Shown here piece by piece: positions 1-12,118 of a DNA stretch of 64,000 bases. The position numbers were made by a program, and so were the translations under genes. Where the stretch lies: the NCBI GenBank assembly GCA_020466095.1, contig CM035807.1, positions 112,594,286 through 112,658,285 of the forward strand, written 5' to 3'. Source of the DNA: Chlorops oryzae (taxonomy: Eukaryota > Arthropoda > Insecta > Diptera > Chloropidae). The notes under the pieces were generated by a model that ran no database searches, was not told where the DNA came from, and saw only the letters and a list, made by a program, of their open reading frames with translations. Position 1 is the first letter of the stretch; each line of letters begins with the position of its first letter.

Positions 1-369
1 AAACGCTAATTTCCAAAAACCGATTTCTTAAGTGTTATTAATCTATTTTTTTCGCAAGAATAAACTTCGGATATTGCTGAATACAATTGGATATGATTTG
101 GTTACAGCATTTCTCTGGTTTTAAAACAAAAGATACGGGGGTCATATTTAGAACACCAATTTTCAAACCTTCAAAATTTAGTATACTGAATTTTTCTAAA
201 ATAATCTATATTGAGTGGGCTCTTGATGAAAATTGTATATTGCAAAAGCAAAGTTAATGATATTCTCTTGCTAATGGCATGTTAAGTTCTCATCTTGAGT
301 ATCAGCGTTTTGAATTTATAGCAAAAATTCTTAAGGAGTCAGAATTTGACCACTTTCCCCTACTATTAA
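1..369. other. Noncoding AT-rich sequence
   Basis: No coding signal, RNA gene or bounded element is visible. The only frames are short and interrupted. Confidence 0.5.
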
Positions 370-660
370 ATTGTATATATATATAGACTATAGTCTTCAT
401 GAAAGTTTTAACCATGCTTTGAGATTTAAGGTCGTAATCTTTATGTCGTTTCAAAAACTTTGAGATTTCAATTTTCGAACATATTCTTTTAGTCTTCATA
501 CCAGTTTAACTTCATCAAATACGTTTGCTATATTCGAAATCTTAATTATGATTTAAGCTTTAATGAAGACCACCATTTGAAAGTTTTAACTAACAACTTA
601 AAGTAACTTGGCGACTATGAGGCTTAAGGTCATCGTTTATCATTAAAAGTTGAACTTGAT
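370..660 (+). repeat. Dispersed repeat R1, copy 1 (AGTCTTCAT-word repeat)
   Basis: The word AGTCTTCAT or its complement recurs here (about 385, 493 and 564). The block around 465-500, TTTTCGAACATATTCTTTTA followed by the word, is found as its reverse complement around 4840-4880. A third, weaker relative lies near 31950-32050 (AAGACTATCATTTGAAAGTTT is close to the text near 570-590). This looks like a dispersed element, but its ends were not found. Confidence 0.5.
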
Positions 661-740
661 AGGCTCTTCTAATAAAAGACGTGACATATAAGCCATCGTA
701 CCAATTATTAAAAAAATCCATTTTACATAAACGATACAGT

Positions 741-891
741 CAGTAGCGTAGCGAGACATCTCGGCGATCGGGGCCCAAGGGGGGCACAATGCAGAAAATG
801 CCACCCACTCTAATCAGCCTCAATAAAAATGCCTTCATAAAAATTGAAATATGATTTGGCGCCCGGTGCGACTGCCCTTACTACTCTACTG
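741..891. mobile_element. 151-bp hAT-type MITE
   Basis: Ends are inverted: CAGTAGCGTAG on the left and, read on the other strand, CAGTAGAGTAG on the right. Flanks are GATACAGT (733-740) and GATACAAT (892-899), a 7/8 match, which fits the 8-bp target duplication of hAT transposons. The interior is more GC-rich than its surroundings (GGGGCCC, GGCGCCCGG). It has no coding capacity. The class call rests on end pattern and duplication length. Confidence 0.6.
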
Positions 892-1011
892 GATACAATG
901 ACTCTCAAGATTTGAACTTCCGGAAAAGCAAAGGAAATAATTCGCTCATTTCAACGCTAGAACATTACCAAATTTCCGCCTTCAATCGCACTTTACATAT
1001 ATATGTTTATA

Positions 1012-1110
1012 CAGTCAAACATCCATAACTAGAAATTCTACAACTCGAAGTCTCTCTAACTCGATCGATTTATTTTGATAATGGTGGTTTGAGTTTTGGA
1101 AGTTTGACTG
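1012..1110. mobile_element. 99-bp pogo/Tigger-like MITE
   Basis: The element begins CAGTCAAACATCCATAACTA and ends GGAAGTTTGACTG, so the terminal repeats share CAGTCAAAC(A/T)TCC. It is flanked by TA on both sides (1010-1011 and 1111-1112). The CAGTCAAACNTC plus AACTCGAA style is typical of pogo-type ends in insects. Noncoding. Confidence 0.7.
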
Positions 1111-1114
1111 TATA

Positions 1115-1626
1115 CAGGGTGTTCCATACTCAATAGATCAAACAAACAAAAAAAGGTGATAGGGGAGGTCCAGACGGATTTTAAAGAGATTTTAAAGTGA
1201 TTTAATTCAAAAGAAATGCGATCCAGCCTCTTTTTTTTTTACTCTTTTCGAAAAATTTGAGTTTTTCTCTTCATTTTGACACCATGGCTGCTAAAAAAAA
1301 GTTTCACAATCAATGCGAAACTAAGGTTTGAAAATAATTATTTTGTATTTTTGACTCCCAGAAAAGTTATTTTAATCAAATTTAATGAGCACACTTTTAG
1401 GCAGCATGAGAAAAAGAAAAATCTAAGAAATTTAAAAATTTCTCAATAGTGTTTTAGTTTTACATATCCGCCTAAAAGTATGCTCACAAATTTAGTCGAA
1501 CTCATTCCGCGCCTCTAGCTCTTTACGAGTGCAAGATGAACCCCCCTTTTCCATACAATTTTTTGTTTGTATGGGTTCCCCCTGTCACCTCCTTTTTTTT
1601 TGATCCATTGAGTATGGAACACCCTG
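1115..1626. mobile_element. 512-bp TA-flanked MITE with CAGGGTGTTCC ends
   Basis: Terminal inverted repeats start CAGGGTGTTCCATACTCAA, continue to a GGTGATAGGGGG-like block on both sides, and are flanked by TA (1113-1114, 1627-1628). It starts immediately after the 99-bp pogo-like element, so the two abut across TATA. Related right ends (GGAACACCCTG) occur at about 35452 and 38361. Mariner-like by duplication and end style. No transposase is present. Confidence 0.7.
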
Positions 1627-1839
1627 TATATATACACATATAAATAAATATTTGGCAAATTTGAAAGAGTAGCTTAAGTCTACATGAAGGAGAAATAAGT
1701 TCATGGCTTTAGAGGTATAAGGAAGTTAGGGCGCTGATGTGTGCCCAATCGTTTTTCATAAATCATGATTTTTTACGAAATTATTTGCATTTGCTTTTTA
1801 GCTACTGTATGTATTTTGAAAAACGTTTATTAGTAATGA

Positions 1840-2088
1840 TATGAGTTCAGAAAGAATCCTATATGACTCCTATTTATTGGAAAATAAGAGTCAGATATGA
1901 ATGCAGAAAGAGTCCTATATGACTCTTATACCGGCTCATTCGGTATATGATTTCGGACTCATATAAGTCGATCATCGCAAGAAGGGAAACACATTCATTT
2001 GGGATTCCTAAATGAGCTCATTATGAGGGCTCAGACTCCACATTAGGACTCATAAATGACTCATATCTGACTCCAAATGTTTGCTGGG
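1840..2088. mobile_element. Word-array arm of a TIR element (GAGTC words), one end visible
   Basis: The segment is dense in a degenerate word, GAGTCATATA or its complement (more than ten occurrences, e.g. CTATATGACTC and ATAAATGACTCATATCTGAC). It ends sharply with CCCAGCAAACATTTGGAGTC read on the minus strand. The matching left end was not found, so this may be one arm of a deleted element. The architecture resembles the arms of the elements at 24239, 27634 and 30614. Confidence 0.5.
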
Positions 2089-3553
2089 CTTAAGTCACAT
2101 CTTATGTATAGGCACTTAATTTTGTTCACATATTCGGAAATTTCATTTTAAATGTGAGTACATTGAAAATTTACATATCGATAAAGCGTTTAAGTCGAAA
2201 AATTCGAATACCTTAAAACAAAAATTTCGACTTGAGTTACTCTTTCCCATATTGCCACAGATACATAAGTATTTGAATAAAAAAAAAAAAGGAACCACAA
2301 ACGACTAAAGACAACGTATGCGATGGATTGACATTTTAATAAAACATCAACTTATGTCGATGCCAATGAAACGTGTCAAATCTAAAAATGAAGAAACCAC
2401 CCAAAAATGACAGAAAGCATAGAAAAGAAAAGGATAAAATGTGCTTTCGAAAAAATTTCGTATTAAATGTTAGCATAACAAGCGGATATCCATTGATTCA
2501 GCTATCCCGGAAGTCATGAACACAACAAAAGTCATAAAAATAAAATAATAAAATAAACCTTTTTGCCATATAAAATAATGATACTCAAGTAGAAGTCACA
2601 TTTTAACAGCTCGAGAGCAATTTCATTTACTTATTTATTCATCATCTTCAATCGAATTTAATTTAGAGGAAAAACGGCCCATTTCAAGGGATCTCGATGA
2701 GGCAAAATTGAAACAAAAACAAAAAAAAAAAAATAAATAAAACAAATTTAACAATAAAATGGTTTCTGTTATTCAGCACTTGCTGTGCTTTCAAATTTTT
2801 CGTTATAAACTTTTCATTTGCAAATTGTTACGACTTTTAGGTCATCATTCTGATACCCTTTCGAATGGCATTGACTGCCATTGTTGCTTAACACACATTC
2901 TTGTTGGTCTCTTATTCGTCAATTATTATCAGTTTTTTTTTTGCTTTTTCTTTTCCATCGTCGTCTAGGCTTAAAGTGTTGTTTTTTGCTCAGTTTCATA
3001 TTTTTTTTTTTTTTTTTTTGTGCGTCATTATTGCAATTTTGTGCCAACGCTTTTGCGTTCTTCAAGAGGTTTCTCCTCTGAAAATATTTTACCTTCCGTT
3101 ATAGCTTACGTTCGGATGACTGACGACTTGCGTTTTGACTTTCAATACCTTCGATTTACCTTGACTTGTGAAATGAAATGGCAATTCTTTTTGAACTTTG
3201 AAACCATTCTGCTGTATTGAGTGATTGAAAGCGATATGGAAAGAAAGAAATAACCACTCGAAAATAAAATCCAAGTTGAATTAATTGAAACGTTCGAACA
3301 GAGCGAAATAGAGAGCAATCAATTCAGTTTTAGTGTTTTCAAAAAAAAAAAAAAAAAATAAATAAATAAAAATTAAATATAAAAACCAAAAGAAAACCAT
3401 AAAACCACAATAAAATAACAATAAAAAGAAGAAGAAGAAATATTGGTACGAATAAAATGTAAACCAAATCACAGGTGCGTATACTTGCTGAGCTTAAGAC
3501 ATTACGTATACGGCGCTATGATCATAGTGTATGATTCATAGAGAATACATTTT
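2089..3553. other. Noncoding AT-rich spacer
   Basis: Contains A- and T-homopolymer runs (for example near 2716, 3001 and 3341) and an AAAT-rich stretch at 3354-3372. No reliable coding, RNA or bounded mobile element was recognised. Confidence 0.5.
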
Positions 3554-4430
3554 TATACCCGACACACTCTGTGTCGAGGTTATATTGCGTTTGTGTGGTT
3601 GTGTGTAACACCCAGAACCAGTCGAGATAGACCATACAAAATATATATAGAAATGATCAGCGTCACCAGGAGATTCGATTTAGACATGTCCGTCTGTCTG
3701 TCCGTCCGTCTGTCCGTCCGTCTGTCTGTTTGTATACAGTTTTCTTATCGAAGGAGTTGAGCTATCTTGATGAAATTTGATATGCGTACTCACGGAGACA
3801 TGAGTAAGAACAATTTCGAGAATGGACCCGATCGGACCATTTTTAGGGGTACCTCCAGTACTAGGGTCTATTACGAAAATCACAAAAACTGCTCTAAAAT
3901 CAAAGTTTTTAAAAATATTTTAATGAAATTTGATACTTGATCATATTTAAAGGCCAGTAATATGATTTCCAAAAATTAAAGTGGGCGTGGCAGAAGGGCG
4001 GCTTACGAAAATTGTCTCCTACACCCGAAATTCAAATGGGACTTGAACGAAATTTGGCAGTTATGCTTCCTTTGTAGCCGTAAACATCATCCCAAAAAAT
4101 TTCCTAGATCGGTCCATTATTAAGGGTACCTCCAGTACTAGGGTCTGTCACAAAAATCTCAAAACTGCCTCAAAATCGGACTTTTTCCAAATATTTCAAT
4201 GAAGCTTAGGATTTGGAGTGTATTTAAGATTCCGATTAGAATTAAAAAAAAAAAATTGGAAAGGTAGGCGTGGCAAAAGGGCGGTTTTTATAAAGAAATT
4301 TAACAAAAGTCGGTATATGGGGCTCCTTATGGCCTTAAATAACTCTTGATATGAAAAACTATTTGAAAATGTGTGTCTGTGTCGGGAATTCTATTGTCAG
4401 GCTCGCCTGACTATAACACCCTTACTTGTT
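3554..4430 (+). mobile_element. DINE-like (Helitron-related, non-autonomous) element
   Basis: The element starts TATACCCGACAC, has ATATATATAGAAATGATCAG and then CATGTCCGTCTGTCTGTCC, two copies of a (G)GGCGTGGCANAAGGGCGG motif, two copies of GGTACCTCCAGTACTAGGGTC, and near its 3' end the hairpin GTCAGGC-TC-GCCTGAC (4396-4411) followed by TATAACACCCTTACTTGTT. This order resembles non-autonomous elements common in Drosophila-like flies that start TATACCCG and contain the GTCCGTCTGTC block. The Helitron class is inferred from the subterminal hairpin and lack of inverted ends. A minus-strand copy is at 37287-38434. Confidence 0.65.
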
Positions 4431-4744
4431 ATGTTTAAAATTTTTTTAAAAAAATTCTATCTGCAATTGGATTGATGTGGGCATGATAAATGATAAAAAT
4501 CAACCCGTTTCATTCATGTTTCACACAAAGGCAATTTTCCTTTCTTATAGTTGACCTGATTCTCAAGCAACACAACAAGCTTTTATCATTAATTCAGGGG
4601 AACATTAATCAATCAAATATTTCAAGAATTGTTTTCTTAGATGAAATTTTAGTTGGGCAGTGTTATTTTACATCAATACCTGCCCTGTAGGCCTAACTCG
4701 ATGGCATTGACTCACATAGTCTTCGCCTTAGTTACAAAATTTTG
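4431..4744. other. Noncoding spacer
   Basis: AT-rich, no recognisable gene or bounded repeat. Confidence 0.4.
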
Positions 4745-4925
4745 AACGTTTAAGCTTTCAAATGGTTGTCTTCATGTAGATTAAATCACATTTAACATTG
4801 ATCTTGGAAAATTTCGAATGATGATTAAATTTTAATGGCATAAAGACTAAAAGAATATTTTCGAAAATTTTCACTTTCGAGTTTCTTAGACCGTCATGAA
4901 GACTGTGACCCTAAGAGTCTACTGG
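4745..4925 (-). repeat. Dispersed repeat R1, copy 2
   Basis: AAAGACTAAAAGAATATTTT (about 4843) followed by CGAAAATTTTCA mirrors the segment at 465-500 on the other strand, and GTCTTCAT or ATGAAGACT words recur at about 4771 and 4894. Confidence 0.45.
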
Positions 4926-5086
4926 AGACGTCGACGACTTTTTACTGTACCAATTTGATCTTTAATGTGGGCATAGGCATTATTGAAACCTTCGGGAAAG
5001 ATTTGGGACTGTCCTCCCCTCTCCATTAACCACCAAAGTCAAATTATTTGATCGGTTTCTTTCAACAATTTGTTGGTTGATTCTTA

Positions 5087-5528
5087 TAGGCCGTTTACAT
5101 ATGCCGTTCTATTCGCGTTTTAGCAACTTTGCCCGTTTTACCACTAGAACAACTTAGATTTTTCCCGTTTTATCGTACAAAACTAAAACGAGAAAATTTC
5201 CTGTTTTAATTTAAAACAAGTAGCTAAACAAGATAAATCCTGCTTATAACTGATAAAAATATCGAAATCTGAGTGTCATCACTATAAAAATGAAAAACAT
5301 ATGGTCATTGAAATTTCTTATTTAAAAATTGTGAGAATGTAGAAAACGAATGCAATTTCAATAATTGCTTCTTTTCTAAATTACAATATTCACTCATATT
5401 TCACGTGTTGAGCAAACAAAAGATAACCACAAAATGACAAAACGACATGCGCATATGTAAACACCCCGTTTTGACTTAGTCGTTTTAGCTTAAACGAGTA
5501 GCGCTAAAACGTATATGTAAATGCCCTA
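5087..5528. mobile_element. MITE M1, TTA target duplication, CGTTTTA word arrays
   Basis: Ends are inverted: left TAGGCCGTTTACATATGCCG, right (minus) TAGGGCATTTACATATACGT. Both flanks are TTA (5084-5086, 5529-5531), the 3-bp duplication expected for PIF/Harbinger-type elements. Both arms are packed with CGTTTTA or its complement (e.g. GCGTTTTAGC, CCCGTTTTACC, GCTAAAACG), and the right arm has a second internal copy of the end (CATATGTAAACACCCCGTTT). Length 442 bp, noncoding. Confidence 0.7.
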
Positions 5529-7528
5529 TTATACCTGAACAAACTACTTCAAAATTTCCATCAAAACTTTTGGCTCTACTGAGGAAAGCCTGAGGACTTT
5601 GGCTCTCAGAAACCTCCAAAGAAAAAATTAAAAAAAAATAAACTATGCAACTAAATTATCCACCAATATTGTTTGATAGCTTTCAAATGTTCTCGCTGCT
5701 CAAATAAAACTTTCACCAAACTAAATTGCTCCAATTTTTTGTTTATATTTATTTGTATTTATTTGAAAAAAAAAAAAAAATTTGTACAAATATATTCAGA
5801 GAGTCTTCTTGTTAACCAAGCCAAATGCTCGATCGATTTGTGTACACAAGAAAAATGTGTACAAACAATTTCGATTCCCTTCGAGCGTGAAGTTAGGATA
5901 TCGGGGAAAATGTTCTGTTCATTTTCTGTTCATTTCTGAAAATCAAATAAAAATCAATAAGTGCAAATATTGAAAGAGAAACTATAACGGAGAAAATCAC
6001 TACTGATTTGCCTCTTGGCACACACAACACACAACACACACAGCGAAATGTGAACACGTTAAAACACGACGAGAGATGAGCACATATCCACATAATCAAT
6101 AACAATATTTTGACACGTAAAAGTAACTAAAATCATTGGGAAGTGCTATAAAATTTCACGCGACATTTATCAAAGTCGTGTAATAAAGAGTTATTGCATG
6201 GAGGACAAAAAAAATTTCCATATTCAATGATATTTTTAGCGTGCTGTGGTTTTGTGAGGTTACTGAGAAAAAAATAGTAAAAAAATTTCAAGCAATATAT
6301 TTGAATAATTGCAATTAAACAGAAATCCTACGTTCGGGATCATAAAAAGGAGTCTACACGTTCAGTAAGCATAACAAATAAATGTATGTAAGTAAATAGA
6401 AAAACAAAACAACAAAAAATAAAAAAAAATTTATGTGAGGCACGTTTAAAAAAAAAAAGAGAAAAAAATCGAAAACGTGCATAAAAATGCACAAAGACCC
6501 ATCGTAAATAACAAATACAATACTCAAGAGCTTACTATGTGTACTCGTATAATAGACATGAAATAATTTACTGCTGTGGCTTGTCTCATCGTTTTTGTTT
6601 TTTTAAAATATTTTTTACTATTTACTGTTTTTACTCAGTATTGAATGGCAACTCCTCCTACATGTTTGGCTTTTATCCCTTGAATGACACACAAATACAA
6701 TGAGCGAAACTTCTTTAAATATGGCAGTTTTCCATAGCCATATTCTGCTTAAGCAATCCCAAATGAATGGCTGACTTAAATGGGGGAAATCAAGAAAGGA
6801 CAGCACTGAAAGACATACCAATAGTCTGCCAAGAATTATAAAAAAAAAAATAAAAAAAATAAAAACAAGTGCCAAAAGAAGGGCACAACTACTCCAGTCA
6901 AGGATATTTGCCCTCGCGACGTTTTGCTTTCCTTCATTCGTTCCTTATGATTTTTTGTCTTTATTGTGTGCCATGCTTATCCACTGCAATCCATTTCTCT
7001 GCATTTTCTCTCTTGTTTTTGTTACTTTTTTTTGTTATTTTTTTTTTTTTGTTATTTTTTTTTTTTGTTTTGTTCTTATTAAAAATTAAAATAGCTATGC
7101 GCAAAGTTTCGGGCTCGTTCGTTGCTATTTGCTTCAGTGCTTTCCTCTCATTTCATATGCAATGTGGCTAGAAGTTTTTTTTCTCCATCTTTCCTTGCTT
7201 TGCTTTTTTTTTGGTTTTTGATTCGCCCTTTCATATTTAACATTTTTTTTTTCACTGCAATAAAAATGTAGTTATTAGCAAGGTCAAGTAGCGCGTTTCA
7301 TCTTGTTGTGAGTGCACATCATTTAAAAAGTTGTTTACTTCGGGGAGTGCGAATGCGTTTCATACGAGTGTGGAAAAGATGTATTTTCTTTCTTTTATTT
7401 TCATTTCATTTCATTTAAATTTGCTTAGAAGAGGTTTGGGAAGAATAATTATTTCAGATAAGCATTGAAAGAAATTTTAAAAATTGAAGAATTCTCAAAA
7501 ATATTTCACTTGAGGTCTGCCTGATGAA
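5529..7528. other. Noncoding AT-rich spacer
   Basis: Contains several homopolymer runs (7020-7070 is T-rich) and short frames with biased Phe/Leu/Lys content that look random. No element borders or RNA genes were recognised. Confidence 0.5.
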
Positions 7529-8668
7529 TAGAGCTGGAAAAAAAGTGCTTGAGCATAAAAAATATGCTTGAGCATAAAAAATATGCTTGAGCATAAAAAA
7601 TATGCTTGAGCATAAAAAATATGCTTTTGCATAAATTTTCTATTTTTGTCAGAGCATGCATTTCTTGTTAAATATTCATAAAATGAGCATATTTTTGTGA
7701 TTCTGTACATTGGTTTCGTAAATTTTATGTAAATACTGACCAAATAAAGATTTTTATCCATCTGGCAACTCTAAAAACATTGAACACAAAATGTGGTGCC
7801 CTTTTACATTGGTCATTGTTTAGACCTACTTTGTCACTACGTTCGACTAAAAATCTACTGCGGATCAATTTTTGTACCTTTTTAGACAGATTTGGTACAA
7901 AAAAAAACTTGAAGTGAGTGGCAGCCGTGACGCCAACCCACGCATTTATTGAAAGTTATTGGATACACAATTTTGGGTTTACACAATTTGGTCCATTGGA
8001 AGATCAAAAGCAATTTTTGCTCTGCAGGACATAAAGCCTCAATAAGCTTATCGGACATTAATCACTAAACCGGCACAATTGAAAAATTTTTTGATAGCTT
8101 TTTTCATGTTTGCCAATATTTTACTGCAGGAAAAGGAACATTTGGAAATTTAACATTGATATTTGTATTGATTCTGCAGTTAATTAAGAATAATATAAAT
8201 TTAGAAAACAAATTGTTTTTACTGGTGTCGAGAGCTATCAGCTGTTGGCCCGAGAAATGCAAAATTTTTGAGTTGTGCCAATTAAGTGATTAGTGTGCGT
8301 TAAATTAAAACAAAATTTAATAGCATTGTCCATGCAATAACGAAACTAGAGACGCAAGGCTTAGAACTTAGCCAAAGTGTTCAATTCATTGGTACTGTTC
8401 AGTTGAAATTAAGCTGTCTTCGACGGAAGGAATTCGATTCAGTTTAAAAAATAAAAATTCGATGCGATTAGATTGAACATTTGAAGGTTTTATATAATCT
8501 TTATAACAAAAAAAAGAGGTATATTTTTAAGTACATATAAGTTGTTATTGTTTTTCGAGAATAAAAGCTGATTTACAAAAGCATAATTTCGAGCATATTT
8601 ATCCACTTTCTTGAGCATATTTGCATGCATATTTAAAAAATTTTGGAGAATTTTTTTTTCCAGCTCTA
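7529..8668. mobile_element. 1.14-kb non-autonomous hAT-type element
   Basis: Inverted ends TAGAGCTGGAAAAAAA and TTTTTTTCCAGCTCTA fit the hAT end pattern TAGNG. Subterminal words GAGCATATTT/GAGCATAAAA are repeated near both ends: four exact 19-bp units plus a partial one at 7547-7636 on the left, and GAGCATATTT around 8591 and 8614 on the right. This is how hAT transposase binding sites are usually arranged. The flanks CTGATGAA and CTGAATAC agree only in part, so the target duplication has decayed or the border is off. No transposase frame. Confidence 0.6.
7547..7636. repeat. 19-bp tandem repeat, four units and a partial
   Basis: The unit GCTTGAGCATAAAAAATAT is repeated four times without change and then decays to GCTTTTGCATAAATTTTC. 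It lies in the left subterminal region of the hAT-type element. Confidence 0.9.
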
Positions 8669-10983
8669 CTGAATACCTCAAGACATCTGATAGAAATTAT
8701 TTCCTTGTATCCAAAAATTTTAATTTTCTTCTCTTGCTGTTCTTATGGTCTGCAGAAAGCTTCACGTGATTTCTGAATGTTAATTTTGAGTACAAAAATT
8801 TTAATGCAGTAGAAAAAGGACGGAAGATTTTGATTGATTATAAGAAAGAACAAAAACTTTCTTCTTCATGGGAAACAAAAACTATGGCACTCAGTGCCGA
8901 TGTCACCATTATATCATTTATTAATTACAGTTTGACACATTTTTAAGGTCATCCAATGTAAGCGACATTTTGACTGCAGCACCTGAAAGGACTTGAAAAA
9001 GGTAGCGAATTTCTGTATTTAGTTTCGGTAGATTGGTTCTTCAATTCCATGCAATTGATCTAGAACAGTGCTTGTCAGCACGACCACTAGCACAATTTCT
9101 CTCATTCTTCGCATGTATGTGTGCTTAAGAGGCTCATGCAGTGAAAAAAAAAACACAGACGCTGTGTGTGAGAAACGACAACAAAGAAACAACAAAGCCG
9201 CAATACTCAGTTTTGTATGAAAGAGTATTACGCTGGGAAGCACTGATCTAGAAACTTTTTTATGATGAAAAATTAAGAGCATACTTAGAGGGTAATTGTT
9301 TTTTAGTTTTTTCTTTAGATTTCAGGAAAATTTTTCCACTTTTGCAGTGCAAAACCGATATCAAGAAGGTCGCTCTCAGATGGATGGAAAAAACTTTTCG
9401 AAAAATTCCTTCTGGCTTAAGAGCTTTGAGTCAGAATGGATAATGTTAAAGAGTGGCAAAAAAAAATTCAATTTTTCAGACATTTGCTCCTTGTAGCTCC
9501 TAGATGACGTTTTTTCCAATCAATTAGTACTACAACTATTTTACTAAAGTCTAGAGCTAAAACATTTTCATAGAAAAGAAAATAAAATATTCAACAACTT
9601 ACGAGATATTGCCACAAGTAAGTGCGTAACTTAATTCTCGGCCATAATTTTTTAGATCGATTTCAAATAAATCTGTAGCCAATGTAGCGAAACCAAAGAT
9701 AGAAATTTGCTACACTTATCAAGTACTTTTACAGGGACAACAATTAAAGATTTGTTTACATTAGGTGACCTCAGAAATGTATCACAGTGTTATTAATTAA
9801 AGCTTATTCATTTACAGTTAAGAGACTAGATATACAAAATGTACAAATTTTCCATTGCCATTTGAAACTCGAAAAGTTCAAAGTCATCGCAATTATCCTT
9901 ATTGAGACTTGTCATTATAAATTCGTCAATTCTGCATTTGTTTGTTTATTTCGATTGATTTTCGGTTTCAATTTGGAATTCATTATTTCCGCTCTGTCCA
10001 AATTGACATTTAAGCTCAATGGTGATTGCATTGATGCCGCTGTGTTGCAATATCCCAGAGGAAGATCGAAGAAGAGGAGGCGGAGAAGGAGGAGCAGGAG
10101 ATGAAGGCTTAAGAGTTTTTGCTTCATTAAGCGACATCAGTTCGGTGCATGTTTGATGGACTTTCAAAGCTTTCAATCAGAATTGGTTATTATTCATCGC
10201 GTTGTGTTGTGTGAATTTTCAAACGGTCATTAGTTGAGAAGAAAAGGCTGATTAATGGTTTTTGCGCTTTTCTTTCGAAAAGTGTTATATTGAAGCTGAC
10301 AAGCTAGTCGTGAGTGTGGGCGTGTGTGTGTGTGTGTGTGTGTGTCTGTGCTTAAGTTCGAACACCAGAAAGGACCTGAAATGTCCGAACTGAGAAGCTT
10401 TTAATGCGTAACTGACATGATGCATGTAAAGGAAAACTTTCGCTTTTCATTTGCGTTTCTTCCTTAAACTGTGAATCCTTCAGGGTTTTATTTGTCGTCC
10501 TTTCTCCTTAAATGGTTAGAGTTTGTGTGGGGTTTTTCGAAATTTAAGTAGTTTTTGATTGAATGATTGATTGGTTGACTAAATGACAGACTGATTGATC
10601 TTTTAATCGCTGTTTAAAAAGCCCAATATGAAGAAATTCTTGGAACTTTTCTTGGAAAATTAAATCTTTTGAAGGAAAATATTTTTTATTATTTATAAGG
10701 CTAGTGCTCCTTCTTCTCTGAAATATGATAATTACACTGGGCAACAAATAAATTGTTTCGGAGAAAAGGACTGCAGTTTCTGAGAGTCCTCGACGAGTAT
10801 AACAACGCCTCATACTTGGTTTAGTCGGATTGGTTCGGGGTTTCTTTTAGCGATCTAAAAAAAATGTGGCCGAAAACTAAGTTGCGCACTTACTTTTGGC
10901 TATATCTCGTAAACTGTTCAATATTTCTCTTTCCTTTTTATGACAAAGTTGTAGTACTAGACTCAAACAAAATTTATGTAAAT
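8669..10983. other. Noncoding spacer with a (GT)n microsatellite
   Basis: A GT-repeat runs at about 10319-10345. A short GAAGAGGAGGCGGAGAAGG-type purine stretch is at 10066-10101. Nothing else is supported. Open frames here lack conserved-looking protein features. Confidence 0.5.
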
Positions 10984-11145
10984 ATCACTTTAAGACAGAA
11001 AAAAAGTGTGGCATATTTTCCGGCGAAAAAAAAATCGGCTCATTTTTTCTTAAAACCCAATTAAAATATGCACCACTCATCTGATTTGTTTTTTCTTTGT
11101 CTTTAAATGCTCTTAGAAATCCACTCTTTTACTTAAGATAGTCTA
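10984..11145 (+). repeat. Dispersed hairpin-family repeat R3, right-arm copy
   Basis: GTGTGGCATATTTTCCGGCG, then AAACCCAATTAAAATATGC, and further CTTAGAAATCCACTCTTTTA and TTAAGATAGTC, match 57391-57535 in the same order and strand. Here only one arm of the foldback at 57283-57460 is present. Confidence 0.7.
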
Positions 11146-12118
11146 GGATAGGAATTCCTTCTCCCTATCCTCCAGACTCAGAAAATCTTTTTTAAATAAT
11201 TAAATTCAAAGCGATTACTTTTCTTATAATTTTTTAGTTAAAAAAAATATTTCAAAATAATGAAAGTTCCAAAAATAATATTCCATTTAATAAATATTCT
11301 ATAAGATAAAGTATATTTCGTGGATTTCCTTTAACTGACAATTAAATTATTCACTTCTTTATTTTTCTGGCACATTAATTCTGTATAAGGACAAGTCATT
11401 GGTGCCTAATTAACATTAAGACAAAATAATTGGGCAATAATGTAACGTTAACTGTTTGCTTGCAAAAGCATAAAACACAAAAGGTTGTCATTTACTTTGA
11501 ATACGCTCATTCGGAGAAAGCGTCGAGAGTTAAAGCACAAAAGGAACACATGACTGTAGAATTATATCGTCGTTTAGATGGCGCAAAAATTTGTGCTAAT
11601 CCTGGAGTACCTACCTACCCCACATCTGTACGTAAACGCGAAATGTGAAAAATGCTGTAGTCTGTAACTTAGAAGGTCCTGGGATCCTTAGTTCGACAAC
11701 ACGAAAACTCAATGGCAATTACACGTGCTGCAGCATGCATAGTAAATACCTAATTATATAGTTAGCAACAAAAAAAAAAGAGAAATGCGCAAAAGCAATC
11801 CCTAATGACAGCGTGGAAACAAGTGCTCTTTATAGATGCCGCCCCAGCTGTAGTTGATAATGATAGCACACAATAGTGCATGTACGATCTTATGAATTGA
11901 ATGGTGATGAAGTGAGAGAAGTTTGCGGTGGAGTAGAAGCCTGAATTAAATAACTTTCATTTTAAAATTTTTTCTAAAGATTTTTTGAAAATTGTACTCG
12001 GTTAACCGGATGAGTCATCCACTATTGTTATGGCCATATTGTGACTCATCAGTGATCATATAGGCATCCTTATGTCCAATGAAATCTTAAGTTTCAGATT
12101 TTTTTATAATTTGGATGG
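11146..12118. other. Noncoding spacer
   Basis: A 72-codon open frame at 11430-11648 has no recognisable domain, start context or splice context and is not called. No other structure seen. Confidence 0.4.
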
